Below are positions 7,837 to 14,895 of a stretch of DNA of 47,742 bases, in pieces. How positions within the stretch are numbered: position 1 is the first letter of the stretch; each line of letters opens with the position of its first letter. Source of the stretch: Blastococcus saxobsidens (GTDB lineage Bacteria; Actinomycetota; Actinomycetes; Mycobacteriales; Geodermatophilaceae); contig NZ_POQT01000036.1 in NCBI RefSeq assembly GCF_002938435.1, positions 1-47,742 of the forward strand, given 5' to 3'. Made by a program: the position numbers and the translations under genes. A model generated the notes under the pieces. The model was not told where the DNA came from and made no database searches. It worked only from the letters and a program-made list of their open reading frames with translations.

Positions 7837-9444
7837 GTGACCGCCGCCAGCTCCCCCGGCGAGGCCGCCCGCTCCGCGGTCGCGGAGGCCGCGCGCCGCC
7901 GCACCTTCGCCGTGATCAGCCACCCGGACGCCGGCAAGTCCACCCTCACCGAGGCCCTGGCCCTGCACGCCCGCGTCATCGGGCAGGCCGGCGCGGTGCA
8001 CGGCAAAGCGGGCCGCCGCGGCACGGTGTCGGACTGGATGGACATGGAGCGCGACCGCGGCATCTCCATCACGTCGGCCGCGCTGCAGTTCGGCTACCGC
8101 GACGCCGTCATCAACCTGCTGGACACCCCCGGCCACGCCGACTTCTCCGAGGACACCTACCGCGTGCTGACCGCGGTCGACGCCGCGGTGATGCTCGTCG
8201 ACGCCGCCAAGGGCCTCGAGGCGCAGACGATGAAGCTCTTCGCCGTCTGCAAGCACCGGGGCATCCCGATCGTGACCGTCATCAACAAGTGGGACCGCCC
8301 GGGCAAGGACGCCCTGGAGCTCATGGACGAGATCACCGAACGCACCGGGCTCACCCCCACCCCGCTGACCTGGCCGGTGGGCATCGCCGGTGACTTCCGC
8401 GGCGTGCTCGACCGGCGCTCCGGCGACTTCCGCCGCTTCACCCGGACCGCCGGCGGCGCCACGATCGCCCCCGAGGAGCTGCTGAGCGCCGAGGAGGCCA
8501 CCGCCCGGGAGGGCGACGTCTGGCTGCAGGCCCAGGAGGAGGCCGAGCTGCTCACCGAGACCGGCGCCGACCACGACCAGGAGTCATTCCTGGGCGGGGT
8601 CAGCACGCCGGTGCTGTTCGCCTCGGCGGTCTCCAACTTCGGCGTCGGCGCGCTGCTGGACACCCTGGTCGACCTGGCTCCGGCCCCGGCCGGCCGCCCC
8701 GACGCCGAGGGCGCCGTCCGCGGCCTCGCCGCGCCGTTCAGCGCGTTCGTCTTCAAGGTGCAGTCCGGCATGGACGCCGCGCACCGGGACCGGCTGGCCT
8801 ACATCCGGATCTGCTCGGGGGTGTTCGAGCGCGGGATGGTGGTCACCCACGGGAGGACCAGGCGGCCGTTCGCCACCAAGTACGCCCAGCAGGTGTTCGG
8901 CCGGGACCGCGAGGTCGTCGACCTGGCCTACCCCGGCGACGTCGTGGGCCTGGTGAACGCCAACGCGCTGGGCGTGGGCGACAGCCTCTACAGCGAGAAG
9001 CCGGTCACCTATCCCCCGGTCACCACGTTCGCCCCGGAACACTTCGCCGTCGTCCGGAGCAAGGACACCGCGAAGCACAAGCAGTTCCGCAAGGGCATCG
9101 AGCAGCTGGACTCCGAGGGTGTGGTGCAGGTGCTGCGCTCCGACCGCCGGGGCGACGGCTCACCGGTGCTGGCCGTGGTGGGGCCGATGCAGTTCGAGGT
9201 GGCGACGCACCGCATGGAGCACGAGTTCAACGCCGCGGTGCACCTGGACCGGCTGCCCTACAGCCTGGCCATGCGGACCGACGCGGAGTCGGTGCCGCTG
9301 GTGTCGGCCTCCGGGGGCACCGAGGTGGTCCAGCGGTCCAACGGCGAGCTGCTGGCGCTGTTCACCGACAAGTGGGCGTTGCGCATGCTCCAGCAGCGGC
9401 ACTCGACCATCACCCTCGAGCCCCTGGTCGCCGCGCAGCTCTGA
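7837..9444 (+). CDS. prfC: Peptide chain release factor 3
   Basis: A 535-residue translational GTPase that recycles class-I release factors from the ribosome after termination. G1 HPDAGKST is at residues 29-36, switch I RGISITSA at 74-81, G3 DTPGHADF at 96-103 and G4 NKWD at 150-153. The C-terminal two thirds (YAQQVFGRDREVVD, PMQFEVATHRMEHEF) are diagnostic of RF3 rather than EF-G. G4 reads NKWD where NKLD is usual; the key N, K and D are kept. The GTG at 7837 has gaggag seven bases upstream; 168 bases of non-coding leader precede it. It converges on the hydrolase gene with a 9-base gap. Confidence 0.96.
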   Translation: MTAASSPGEAARSAVAEAARRRTFAVISHPDAGKSTLTEALALHARVIGQAGAVHGKAGRRGTVSDWMDMERDRGISITSAALQFGYRDAVINLLDTPGHADFSEDTYRVLTAVDAAVMLVDAAKGLEAQTMKLFAVCKHRGIPIVTVINKWDRPGKDALELMDEITERTGLTPTPLTWPVGIAGDFRGVLDRRSGDFRRFTRTAGGATIAPEELLSAEEATAREGDVWLQAQEEAELLTETGADHDQESFLGGVSTPVLFASAVSNFGVGALLDTLVDLAPAPAGRPDAEGAVRGLAAPFSAFVFKVQSGMDAAHRDRLAYIRICSGVFERGMVVTHGRTRRPFATKYAQQVFGRDREVVDLAYPGDVVGLVNANALGVGDSLYSEKPVTYPPVTTFAPEHFAVVRSKDTAKHKQFRKGIEQLDSEGVVQVLRSDRRGDGSPVLAVVGPMQFEVATHRMEHEFNAAVHLDRLPYSLAMRTDAESVPLVSASGGTEVVQRSNGELLALFTDKWALRMLQQRHSTITLEPLVAAQL

Positions 9445-9453
9445 GGCGGCGGC

Positions 9454-10326
9454 TCAGGCCAGCAGCGTCCGGTAGATCTCCTCGGCGTGGTCGAACACGA
9501 GGAAGTGCCCCTCACCGGCCAGCCAGTGCCCCGCGCTGTCGGGGAGCATCGTGCTGAGCACCTGCCCCAGGACGACGGGCACCTGCCAGTCCTGCGTCCC
9601 GTGCCAGATGTGCACCCGCTGCCCGATCGCCGACAGCGGGAAGCCCCACGGCCGGAACAGCAGGGCCCGGTCCTCGGCCAGCGCGGCCGGACCGTTCCGC
9701 AGCCCCTCGGCGAAGGTGTCGGCCAGGATCCGCCGGACGGCGGGACGGCCGATCACCCGGCGGTCGGCCGCGTTCAGCCGGACCTGCAGGTAGCGCGGGA
9801 TCATCGCCGGGCGCAACGCGATCGGCGCGAACACCGGCCGCAGCACCGACGCCAGCTGCGCGGGCCGGTGCGCCGCCGCCCGGACCCGCTCGGGCACCCA
9901 CCGCGGCCAGGGCCACGGGACGTCGGGTGGCGGCGCCCCGCCGAGGATGCCGACCGCGTGCACCCGCTCGCCGAAGACGTGCGCGCAGGCCAGCGCGTAG
10001 GCCGCCCCGCCGGACAGGCTGAGGGCGGCGAACCGCCCGATCCCGAGGGAGTCCAGCAGCTGCCGGACGTCGTCGGGCCAGTCCATGACCCGGCGACCGG
10101 GCTGCGGGTCCGACCGCCCGAACCCCGGTCGGTCGGGGACGAGCAGGCGCACTCCCCAGCGCCGGTAGTCCTCCGCGTCCTCGACGTGGCGCTCCAGCCG
10201 CGAGCTCGGCGAACCGTGGCAGCCGAGTACCGGTGCCCCGTCCGGGTCCCCGTACTCCGCGTAGGCCAGCATCCGACCGTCGGCCAGCCGGATGCTGCTC
10301 TCCTGGGACGTCGCTCCCGCCTGCAT
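9454..10326 (-). CDS. Alpha/beta hydrolase
   Basis: A 290-residue cytosolic alpha/beta-hydrolase fold protein. The oxyanion segment is GCHGSPSSR, the nucleophile elbow LSLSGG (first Gly replaced by Ser), the acid Asp lies in WHGTQDWQ and the His in GEGHFLVF. A helical cap of about 85 residues (PWPWPRWVPERVRAAA onward) separates the elbow from the Asp. The start at 10326 is the first ATG giving the usual IRLADGRMLAYAEYGD strands; the longer frame upstream is a shadow. It may be transcribed from a stress-type promoter (see 10337-10361), which places it in a divergent pair with the 49-residue gene. Substrate unknown. Confidence 0.9.
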   Translation of the reverse strand: MQAGATSQESSIRLADGRMLAYAEYGDPDGAPVLGCHGSPSSRLERHVEDAEDYRRWGVRLLVPDRPGFGRSDPQPGRRVMDWPDDVRQLLDSLGIGRFAALSLSGGAAYALACAHVFGERVHAVGILGGAPPPDVPWPWPRWVPERVRAAAHRPAQLASVLRPVFAPIALRPAMIPRYLQVRLNAADRRVIGRPAVRRILADTFAEGLRNGPAALAEDRALLFRPWGFPLSAIGQRVHIWHGTQDWQVPVVLGQVLSTMLPDSAGHWLAGEGHFLVFDHAEEIYRTLLA

Positions 10327-10336
10327 GCGGCTTCCC

Positions 10337-10361
10337 CTACCCGGAGGCGTGGGTCTCACCC
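10337..10361 (-). promoter_or_regulatory. Sigma-B/F-type promoter candidate for the hydrolase gene
   Basis: On the minus strand GGGTAG (10342-10337) is preceded after 15 bases by GGGT (10361-10358), which fits the GNNT-N14-16-GGGTA pattern of actinobacterial stress sigma factors. The ATG follows ten bases after GGGTAG, so the transcript would be almost leaderless. The same GGGTAG-N9-10-ATG arrangement occurs at three other places in the window. Confidence 0.4.
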
Positions 10362-10404
10362 GGCGGCCCGGGGGCGCGAGGACCGCCACCCGACACCACC
10401 TCGC

Positions 10405-10429
10405 GTGTCCCCGCGGCCGTGGCGGGTAG
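10405..10429 (+). promoter_or_regulatory. Sigma-B/F-type promoter candidate for the 49-residue gene
   Basis: GTGT (10405-10408), 15 bases, then GGGTAG (10424-10429). It is divergent from the similar element of the hydrolase gene. Transcription would start near 10437, giving a leader of about 25 bases that includes the ggagg of the small gene at 10462. Confidence 0.4.
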
Positions 10430-10461
10430 GAAGCGCGGATGACCGGCACCGGAGGCGATCG

Positions 10462-10611
10462 ATGGCCGGCGTGATCCGGCGCGGGGTGGTCGCCGGGATC
10501 GGCGGGAGGTCGGTGCGAGAGCTCGCCCTCGAGGTGGTGGACGAGTACGTGCAGGCGCAGAGCACCGGAGCGGTCCTCGACCGGCTGCTCGATCCGCCCC
10601 CGACGCACTGA
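10462..10611 (+). CDS. Small hypothetical protein (49 aa)
   Basis: An ATG at 10462 with ggagg six bases upstream opens a 49-residue frame: a basic start (MAGVIRRGV), then an amphipathic, acidic helical part (ELALEVVDEYVQAQ, AVLDRLLDPPP). No family is recognised. The good ribosome site, the promoter-like element before it and the stop well before the next gene argue for a real gene. It lies between the divergent hydrolase and an SDR gene, 79 bases before the SDR start, so the two may be co-transcribed. Confidence 0.5.
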   Translation: MAGVIRRGVVAGIGGRSVRELALEVVDEYVQAQSTGAVLDRLLDPPPTH

Positions 10612-10690
10612 TCGACCGGACTCCCTCTCCACCGCGGGTCCGGCGGGACGACGGCCCGGCTCGCGGGCACGAAACGGATCGGAGGACCCG

Positions 10691-11455
10691 ATGGCCACTC
10701 CCGGCCCGGACACCGAGCGGGTGGCGGTCGTCACCGGCGCCAGCAGCGGGCTCGGCCGAGCGGTGGCGCTCCGGTTGGCACGGGACGGGCTCCGGATCGC
10801 GCTCCTCGCGCGCGACGCCGGCGACCTCTCCGAGGTGCAGCGGGAGATCGAGCGGGGCGGAGGCACAGCGCGGGCCCGACCCGTGGACCTCACCGACGCG
10901 GCAGAGGCGCACGCCGCCGTCGATGAGGTCGTCGACGCCTGGGGACGGGTCGACGTGCTGGTCAACGCGGCCGCCACCGACGTCCCCGGCACTGTCGAGC
11001 AGATGGAGGTGCGGGACTGGGACCGCGTCCTCGCGGTGAACCTGCGAGCCCCTTTCGTGTTGAGCAAGGCAGTGTTCCCGCACATGCGCGCGGCGAGGGG
11101 CGGCACGATCGTCAACGTGTCGTCGGTGGCCGGGCTCCGGGGTTGGGGCGAGGCTGCGGCCTACTGCGCGTCGAAGTTCGCGCTGACCGGCTTCACCCAG
11201 TCGCTGGCAGCCGAGGGCAGACCGCACGGTGTGCGAGCGTCAGTCCTCTATCCCGGCGCGATGGCGACGTCCTGGGGGGTGTGGGATCCGGCAGGCCGTC
11301 ACACGGCCGACCCCGGTGCGGTCGAGAAGCCCGACGACGAGGCGCTGCCGGCCGGTCAGGTCGCCGACCTCGTCGCATGGATCATCGCGGCCCCCGGGCA
11401 CCTGGTCCTCGGCCAGGCCACGGTGACGCCCCTGCACGAGCAGGGCTGGCCGTGA
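10691..11455 (+). CDS. SDR family NAD(P)-dependent oxidoreductase
   Basis: A 254-residue classical short-chain dehydrogenase. The cofactor motif TGASSGLGRA is near the N-terminus, the structural NNAG motif appears as NAAA, the catalytic Ser is in VNVSSVAG and the Tyr/Lys pair in YCASK. The PGAMATSWG segment after the active site is the usual substrate-loop start. Ribosome site ggagga at 10681-10686. It would oxidise or reduce an alcohol/carbonyl pair; the substrate is not predictable. It is followed by a long imperfect hairpin at 11455-11521. Confidence 0.92.
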   Translation: MATPGPDTERVAVVTGASSGLGRAVALRLARDGLRIALLARDAGDLSEVQREIERGGGTARARPVDLTDAAEAHAAVDEVVDAWGRVDVLVNAAATDVPGTVEQMEVRDWDRVLAVNLRAPFVLSKAVFPHMRAARGGTIVNVSSVAGLRGWGEAAAYCASKFALTGFTQSLAAEGRPHGVRASVLYPGAMATSWGVWDPAGRHTADPGAVEKPDDEALPAGQVADLVAWIIAAPGHLVLGQATVTPLHEQGWP

Positions 11456-11521
11456 GCCGACGACCCGGCCGCGTCCGCGCCATGGGCGTGCTTCGCGGAG
11501 GAGGGCACCGGGCCGTCGGCT
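11455..11521 (+). terminator. Long stem after the SDR gene
   Basis: The 14-base arms 11455-11468 and 11508-11521 are complementary with one mismatch. Inside lies a second 6-bp stem (tccgcg 11474-11479 with cgcgga 11494-11499). It follows the SDR stop and ends exactly where the -10 element of the next gene begins, so it could isolate the two transcripts. Confidence 0.45.
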
Positions 11522-11526
11522 AACTT
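11521..11526 (+). promoter_or_regulatory. -10 element (TAACTT) for a leaderless transcript
   Basis: TAACTT matches TANNNT and ends six bases before the ATG of the DUF1330 gene. This spacing puts the transcription start at or next to the A of ATG, the hallmark of leaderless actinobacterial mRNAs. There is no Shine-Dalgarno, in agreement. Confidence 0.5.
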
Positions 11527-11532
11527 GCGGGC

Positions 11533-11895
11533 ATGGCGATCGATCCCCGTGGTGCGGACCTGAAGCGCTACCTGCAGGAGGACCCGGGTGGCCCCGTGGT
11601 CATGCTCAACCTGCTGCGCTACGCCGAGGGCGGACGCGAGCTGTACGCGCAGTACGCCGAGGCGCTGAGCTCCACCTTCCTGCCCCGCTACGGCGGCGAG
11701 GTGCTCTACGCCGGCAACGGGTCGACGTCGCTGGTCGCCGAGTCCGGGCAGGACTGGGACGCCGTCCTGCTGGTCCGCTACCCGTCTCGTGCGGCGTTCA
11801 GCGCGATGGTGGCCGACCCGGAGTACCAGCAGGTGACGGAGCTGCGCACCCGCGCGCTCACCGAGGCGGTCCTGCAGGCGACCACCGCCTGGTAG
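11533..11895 (+). CDS. DUF1330 domain protein
   Basis: A 120-residue soluble protein of the DUF1330 type, a ferredoxin-like dimeric alpha-beta barrel fold: VVMLNLLRY strand, YAEALSSTFLPRYGGEVLYAG, WDAVLLVRYPSRAAFSAMV, and DPEYQQV. The family is related to antibiotic-monooxygenase-like barrels and mostly lacks a proven function. No ribosome site precedes the ATG, consistent with leaderless translation. It converges on the ThDP enzyme gene. Confidence 0.85.
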   Translation: MAIDPRGADLKRYLQEDPGGPVVMLNLLRYAEGGRELYAQYAEALSSTFLPRYGGEVLYAGNGSTSLVAESGQDWDAVLLVRYPSRAAFSAMVADPEYQQVTELRTRALTEAVLQATTAW

Positions 11896-11904
11896 CCGCC
11901 CCGC

Positions 11905-13563
11905 TCAGTGGCCGCGGAAGGCCTCCTCGAGCCACCAGGACGGCTCGCCGCGGGTGACCTTCGCGTCGACCAGCAGGGGCGCCGTCCGGGGGCCGGCCAG
12001 CCACGACGCGACCCCTGCGAGGTCGGTCGGCCCGCGCACGGTCACTGCCTCGAATCCGTGGCCGCGGCCGATGGCGGCGAAGTCGACCTCGGGGAAGCGG
12101 ACGGTGTCCAGCGGGTGCCCGTCCGGCCCGAAGTGGTGCACCTCGGCGCCGTACGCGGCGTCGTCGTAGACCACGACCACCATGGGCAGCCCGAGCCGGA
12201 CGACGGTCTCCAGCTCCGCCGCACCCATCAGCGCGCCGCCGTCACCGAGCGCCGCCACGGGCAGCCGGTCGGGGCGGGCCAGCGCCGCCCCGATACCCGT
12301 GGCCAGGCCCAGCCCCACGGACTGGAAGGCCTGGGTGAAGCAGAACCCGGACTCGTCGGGCACCTCGAGGAACACGCTCGGGTGGCCCATGAAGTTGCCC
12401 GAGTCGACCGCCACCACCCGCTCGGCCGGGAGCAGGTCGTCGAGGGCGATGGTGAGCGTGCGCGGGTCGATCAGCCCCGCTCCTCCGGCGTCGGCGAAGG
12501 GCTCGTCCCGCCAGCGGCCGCGCTCGGCGATCGCGCGGTGCACCTCCGGCGTCCGGTAGCCCACGGGCGCCGGGCCTCCCAGGAGCACCGCTGCACCGGC
12601 GGCCACCTCGGCCACGTCCCCGACCACGCCGAGGTCGACGTCGCGCTGAGCACCGATCGCGTCGGCCTCGAGGTCCACCTGGATGACGACGGCGTCGTCG
12701 GCGATGAGCCGGCCGTGTCGCATGGTCCACATGTTGAGCTGGCAGCCCCAGCCCACGACCAGGTCCGCGCCCGAGATCAGCTCCGCGGCCAGCGGCGTGG
12801 CGAACCCCCCGGAGACGTCGAGGTCCCAGGCGCTGCCCCGGAACAGCCCCCGGGCCACGGCGGAGGTCGCCAGCAGCGCGCCGCAGCGGTCGGCGAGGTC
12901 CTCCAGGGCTGCGCGGGCACCGGCACCGCGGGCCCCGCGGCCGGCCACGAACACCGGGCGGCGGGCCCGGCGCAGGGCCTCGGCCAGCGGTCCGACGTCG
13001 GCCCGGGGGGTGGGGGCGGCCGGCGGGGGCGCCGCGGGTGCGGTGTCCGGCACGAGGAGCTGCTGCACGTCCAGCGGCAGGTTGAGGACGACGACCCGCC
13101 GCTGGTCCCGGGCCGTCGCGACCGCCGCGGCCGCCTGCGCCTGCGCCCCGGCCGCCGAGCCGACCCGCATCGACACCGCGCCCACGGCGGCGGCCAGCGC
13201 CGGCTGGTCGACGAAGAAGTTCGACCGGCGCGACGTCGCCTCCGCGGTGAGCACGACCAGCGGCGTGCGGCTCTTGGCCGCCTCGGTGATGCCGGTGAGC
13301 GCGTTGGTCAGCCCGCAGCCCTGGTGCAGGCTCACCGCGGCCACCCGGCCGCTGGTGCGCGCATAGGCGTCGGCCATCGTGGCCGCCCCGCCCTCGTGCC
13401 GGGCGGCCACGTACCGCGCGCCGGCCGCGACCATCGCGTTGGTCGCCACGAAGTTGCCGGACCCCACGACGCCGAACACCGTGTCGATCCCGCTCCGGAC
13501 GAGCACCTCGCCGACCGCCGTGGCGACGGTGCGCGCCGGAGCGTCCCCGGGCGCCGCCGTCAT
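11905..13563 (-). CDS. Thiamine-diphosphate-dependent enzyme (acetolactate synthase/benzoylformate decarboxylase-like)
   Basis: A 552-residue three-domain ThDP enzyme. The N-terminal Pyr domain has the catalytic Glu in AARHEGGAATMADAYA; the middle domain carries PVFVAGRGARGAG. The C-terminal PP domain has the ThDP/Mg motif GDGGALMGAAELETV ending in YDDAAYG, with DD where NN is usual. The FAD-type features of true acetolactate synthase are not obvious, so a 2-keto-acid decarboxylase or carboligase is more likely. The ATG at 13563 overlaps the stop of the cyclase gene (ATGA), so it acts on the product or substrate of that hydrolase. A longer frame upstream is a shadow of the cyclase. Confidence 0.88.
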   Translation of the reverse strand: MTAAPGDAPARTVATAVGEVLVRSGIDTVFGVVGSGNFVATNAMVAAGARYVAARHEGGAATMADAYARTSGRVAAVSLHQGCGLTNALTGITEAAKSRTPLVVLTAEATSRRSNFFVDQPALAAAVGAVSMRVGSAAGAQAQAAAAVATARDQRRVVVLNLPLDVQQLLVPDTAPAAPPPAAPTPRADVGPLAEALRRARRPVFVAGRGARGAGARAALEDLADRCGALLATSAVARGLFRGSAWDLDVSGGFATPLAAELISGADLVVGWGCQLNMWTMRHGRLIADDAVVIQVDLEADAIGAQRDVDLGVVGDVAEVAAGAAVLLGGPAPVGYRTPEVHRAIAERGRWRDEPFADAGGAGLIDPRTLTIALDDLLPAERVVAVDSGNFMGHPSVFLEVPDESGFCFTQAFQSVGLGLATGIGAALARPDRLPVAALGDGGALMGAAELETVVRLGLPMVVVVYDDAAYGAEVHHFGPDGHPLDTVRFPEVDFAAIGRGHGFEAVTVRGPTDLAGVASWLAGPRTAPLLVDAKVTRGEPSWWLEEAFRGH

Positions 13564-14336
13564 CCCCGCTCGACCAGCGCCAGCACCCGGGTCGGCGAGC
13601 CCGAGCCGCCGACGATCGGCAGCGGCGCCGCGACGAGCAGGGCACCCGTCGGCGGTAGCTGCGCCAGGTTCTGCAGCTGGGTCAGGCCGTACTTGCCACT
13701 CCCCATCAGCGAGGCGTGGCACGGGAACGGCGGGTCGAACGAGTGCGCCGCACCGGCGTCGGTGCCGACCGTCTCCACGCCCAGCCCCAACACCTGCGAC
13801 TCCTCGGCCAGCCACCGCGCGCACTCCACCGACAGCCCTGGTGTGTGCGGGCCGGTGTCGTCGGCGTTCAGGAACTCCTGCTGGGAGTCCGAGCGGGCGT
13901 CCCAGCCGGTGCGGAAGAGCAGCCAGCCGCCCTCGGGCAGCAGGCCGTGGGTGGCCTCCCACTGGCGGATGTGGTCGACCTCCAGCAGGAAGTCGGGGTC
14001 CGTGGCCGCGTGCTCGGAGAAGTCGAGCACCGCGGCCGGGGCGATCAGCCGGCGCGCCGGCACCGAGGCGACGTCCTCGCCGTCGCGGCCGGTGACCCAG
14101 TGGTTGGGCGCGTCGAAGTGGGTGCCGGTGTGCTCGCCGGTCCGAAAGTTGTTCCAGTACCAGGCCGGGCCCCGGTCGTCGTAGCGGCTGACCTCCTCCA
14201 GCTGGAACGTCGCCGTCTGCGCGAACTGCTCCGGCAGCTGGATGACCGGCGTCTCCGACGACAGCGGCGCGGTGAGGTCGACGACCTCGATCCGGGACGT
14301 GGCGAGGGCCTCGGCGAAGCTGGACAGGATCGACAT
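13560..14336 (-). CDS. Cyclase family hydrolase (kynurenine formamidase/isatin hydrolase superfamily)
   Basis: A 258-residue metal-dependent hydrolase. The diagnostic HTGTHFDAPNH motif (metal ligands His, His, Asp) is at about residues 69-79, followed by a WLLFRTGWD strand and a GVETVGTDAGAAHSFD loop. The superfamily includes bacterial kynurenine formamidase, isatin hydrolase and polyketide cyclases; all open or close amide or lactam bonds next to a carbonyl. The ATG at 14336 has gaaggga upstream. It is translationally coupled to the ThDP enzyme. The exact substrate is unknown. Confidence 0.88.
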   Translation of the reverse strand: MSILSSFAEALATSRIEVVDLTAPLSSETPVIQLPEQFAQTATFQLEEVSRYDDRGPAWYWNNFRTGEHTGTHFDAPNHWVTGRDGEDVASVPARRLIAPAAVLDFSEHAATDPDFLLEVDHIRQWEATHGLLPEGGWLLFRTGWDARSDSQQEFLNADDTGPHTPGLSVECARWLAEESQVLGLGVETVGTDAGAAHSFDPPFPCHASLMGSGKYGLTQLQNLAQLPPTGALLVAAPLPIVGGSGSPTRVLALVERG

Positions 14337-14360
14337 CGCGGTCCCTTCGGGGGCGGGCGG

Positions 14361-14391
14361 AACGGCGGACAGTCAAGCACGATCCGCCGTT
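14361..14391. promoter_or_regulatory. 9-bp inverted repeat before the cyclase gene
   Basis: aacggcgga (14361-14369) and tccgccgtt (14383-14391) are perfect inverted repeats 13 bases apart. It lies between the pspC stop and the cyclase start on the minus strand. The spacer contains TTGACT (minus strand), a -35-like hexamer. It is either a terminator for pspC or an operator over the cyclase promoter. Confidence 0.45.
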
Positions 14392-14400
14392 CCCCCCGGC

Positions 14401-14583
14401 TCAGCCCGCCTTGGGGATGATCAGCCAGAGACCGATGTAGACCAGCTCGCCGACACCCACCAGGCCGAAGATCACGAAACCCAGCCGCACGAGCCCCCGG
14501 GAGAGCCCGAACCGGTCGGCCAGGGCGGCGCACACCCCGGCGATCATCTTTCCGGACCGTGGTCTGACCAGCGTCGATGTCAT
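14401..14583 (-). CDS. PspC domain protein
   Basis: A 60-residue protein that is essentially one PspC domain: a basic LVRPRSGKMIAGVCAALADRF start and two adjacent hydrophobic helices (GLVRLGFVIFGLVG, ELVYIGLWLIIPKAG). PspC proteins sit in the membrane and take part in envelope-stress sensing with PspA, but free-standing single-domain forms are common in actinobacteria and poorly studied. The start at 14583 gives the normal N-terminus. It diverges from the 64-residue membrane protein across a symmetric promoter region with stress-type elements. Confidence 0.88.
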   Translation of the reverse strand: MTSTLVRPRSGKMIAGVCAALADRFGLSRGLVRLGFVIFGLVGVGELVYIGLWLIIPKAG

Positions 14584-14589
14584 GGTCAG

Positions 14590-14688
14590 GGCCCTACCCG
14601 CCCACCGTGGTGGGAATCCCTGGCAGGCCTGCCCGCCCATGACGATCCGGCGAAATCCGGACTGGTCCCCGCGCGGGCGGGTAGGGCC
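14590..14688. promoter_or_regulatory. Symmetric divergent stress-type promoters (14-bp inverted repeat)
   Basis: ggccctacccgccc (14590-14603) and its exact reverse complement (14675-14688) face each other across 71 bases. Each arm contains GGGTAG on the strand of the gene it precedes: minus 14599-14594 before pspC, plus 14679-14684 before the 64-residue gene. GNNT boxes lie upstream (GGAT 16 bases away, GACT 15 bases away). The ATGs follow ten and nine bases after GGGTAG. This fits two sigma-B/F-type promoters for an envelope-stress gene pair. Confidence 0.5.
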
Positions 14689-14693
14689 GCAGG

Positions 14694-14888
14694 ATGGATG
14701 CAGTGTCGTTCGGCAAGGCCGGCCTGACGGGCTGGCGCGCGAAGGTGGCGGACACCGTGGCCGGGCCGGTCGCCCGGCGGACCTCGGCCACCGACGACCA
14801 GGTGCGGGCCGCGATCGGGGCGCTGTTCCTCGCCCTGTCGGTCCTGTACGTGGCGAAGGCGGGAAAGGAGCTGGCGAGCAACCGCTGA
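14694..14888 (+). CDS. Small membrane protein (64 aa)
   Basis: A 64-residue protein with an amphipathic N-terminal part ([20 protein letters not shown]) and one C-terminal hydrophobic helix ([21 protein letters not shown]). No family is recognised. The start at 14694 is placed by the GGGTAG element nine bases earlier; there is no good Shine-Dalgarno. Divergent from pspC, so a link to envelope stress is a reasonable inference. It converges on the GH13 gene, with a 7-base gap. Confidence 0.6.
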   Translation: MDAVSFGKAGLTGWRAKVADTVAGPVARRTSATDDQVRAAIGALFLALSVLYVAKAGKELASNR

Positions 14889-14895
14889 ACGCCGG

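Noticed and set aside
10439-10474. ATG nine bases after GGGTAG as a leaderless start
   Set aside because: It gives only 11 residues; the ATG at 10462 has a ribosome site and a longer frame.
11905-14376. Single 823-residue protein joining cyclase and ThDP enzyme
   Set aside because: The first 270 residues are a wrong-frame reading of the cyclase gene; true start is the ATGA at 13563.
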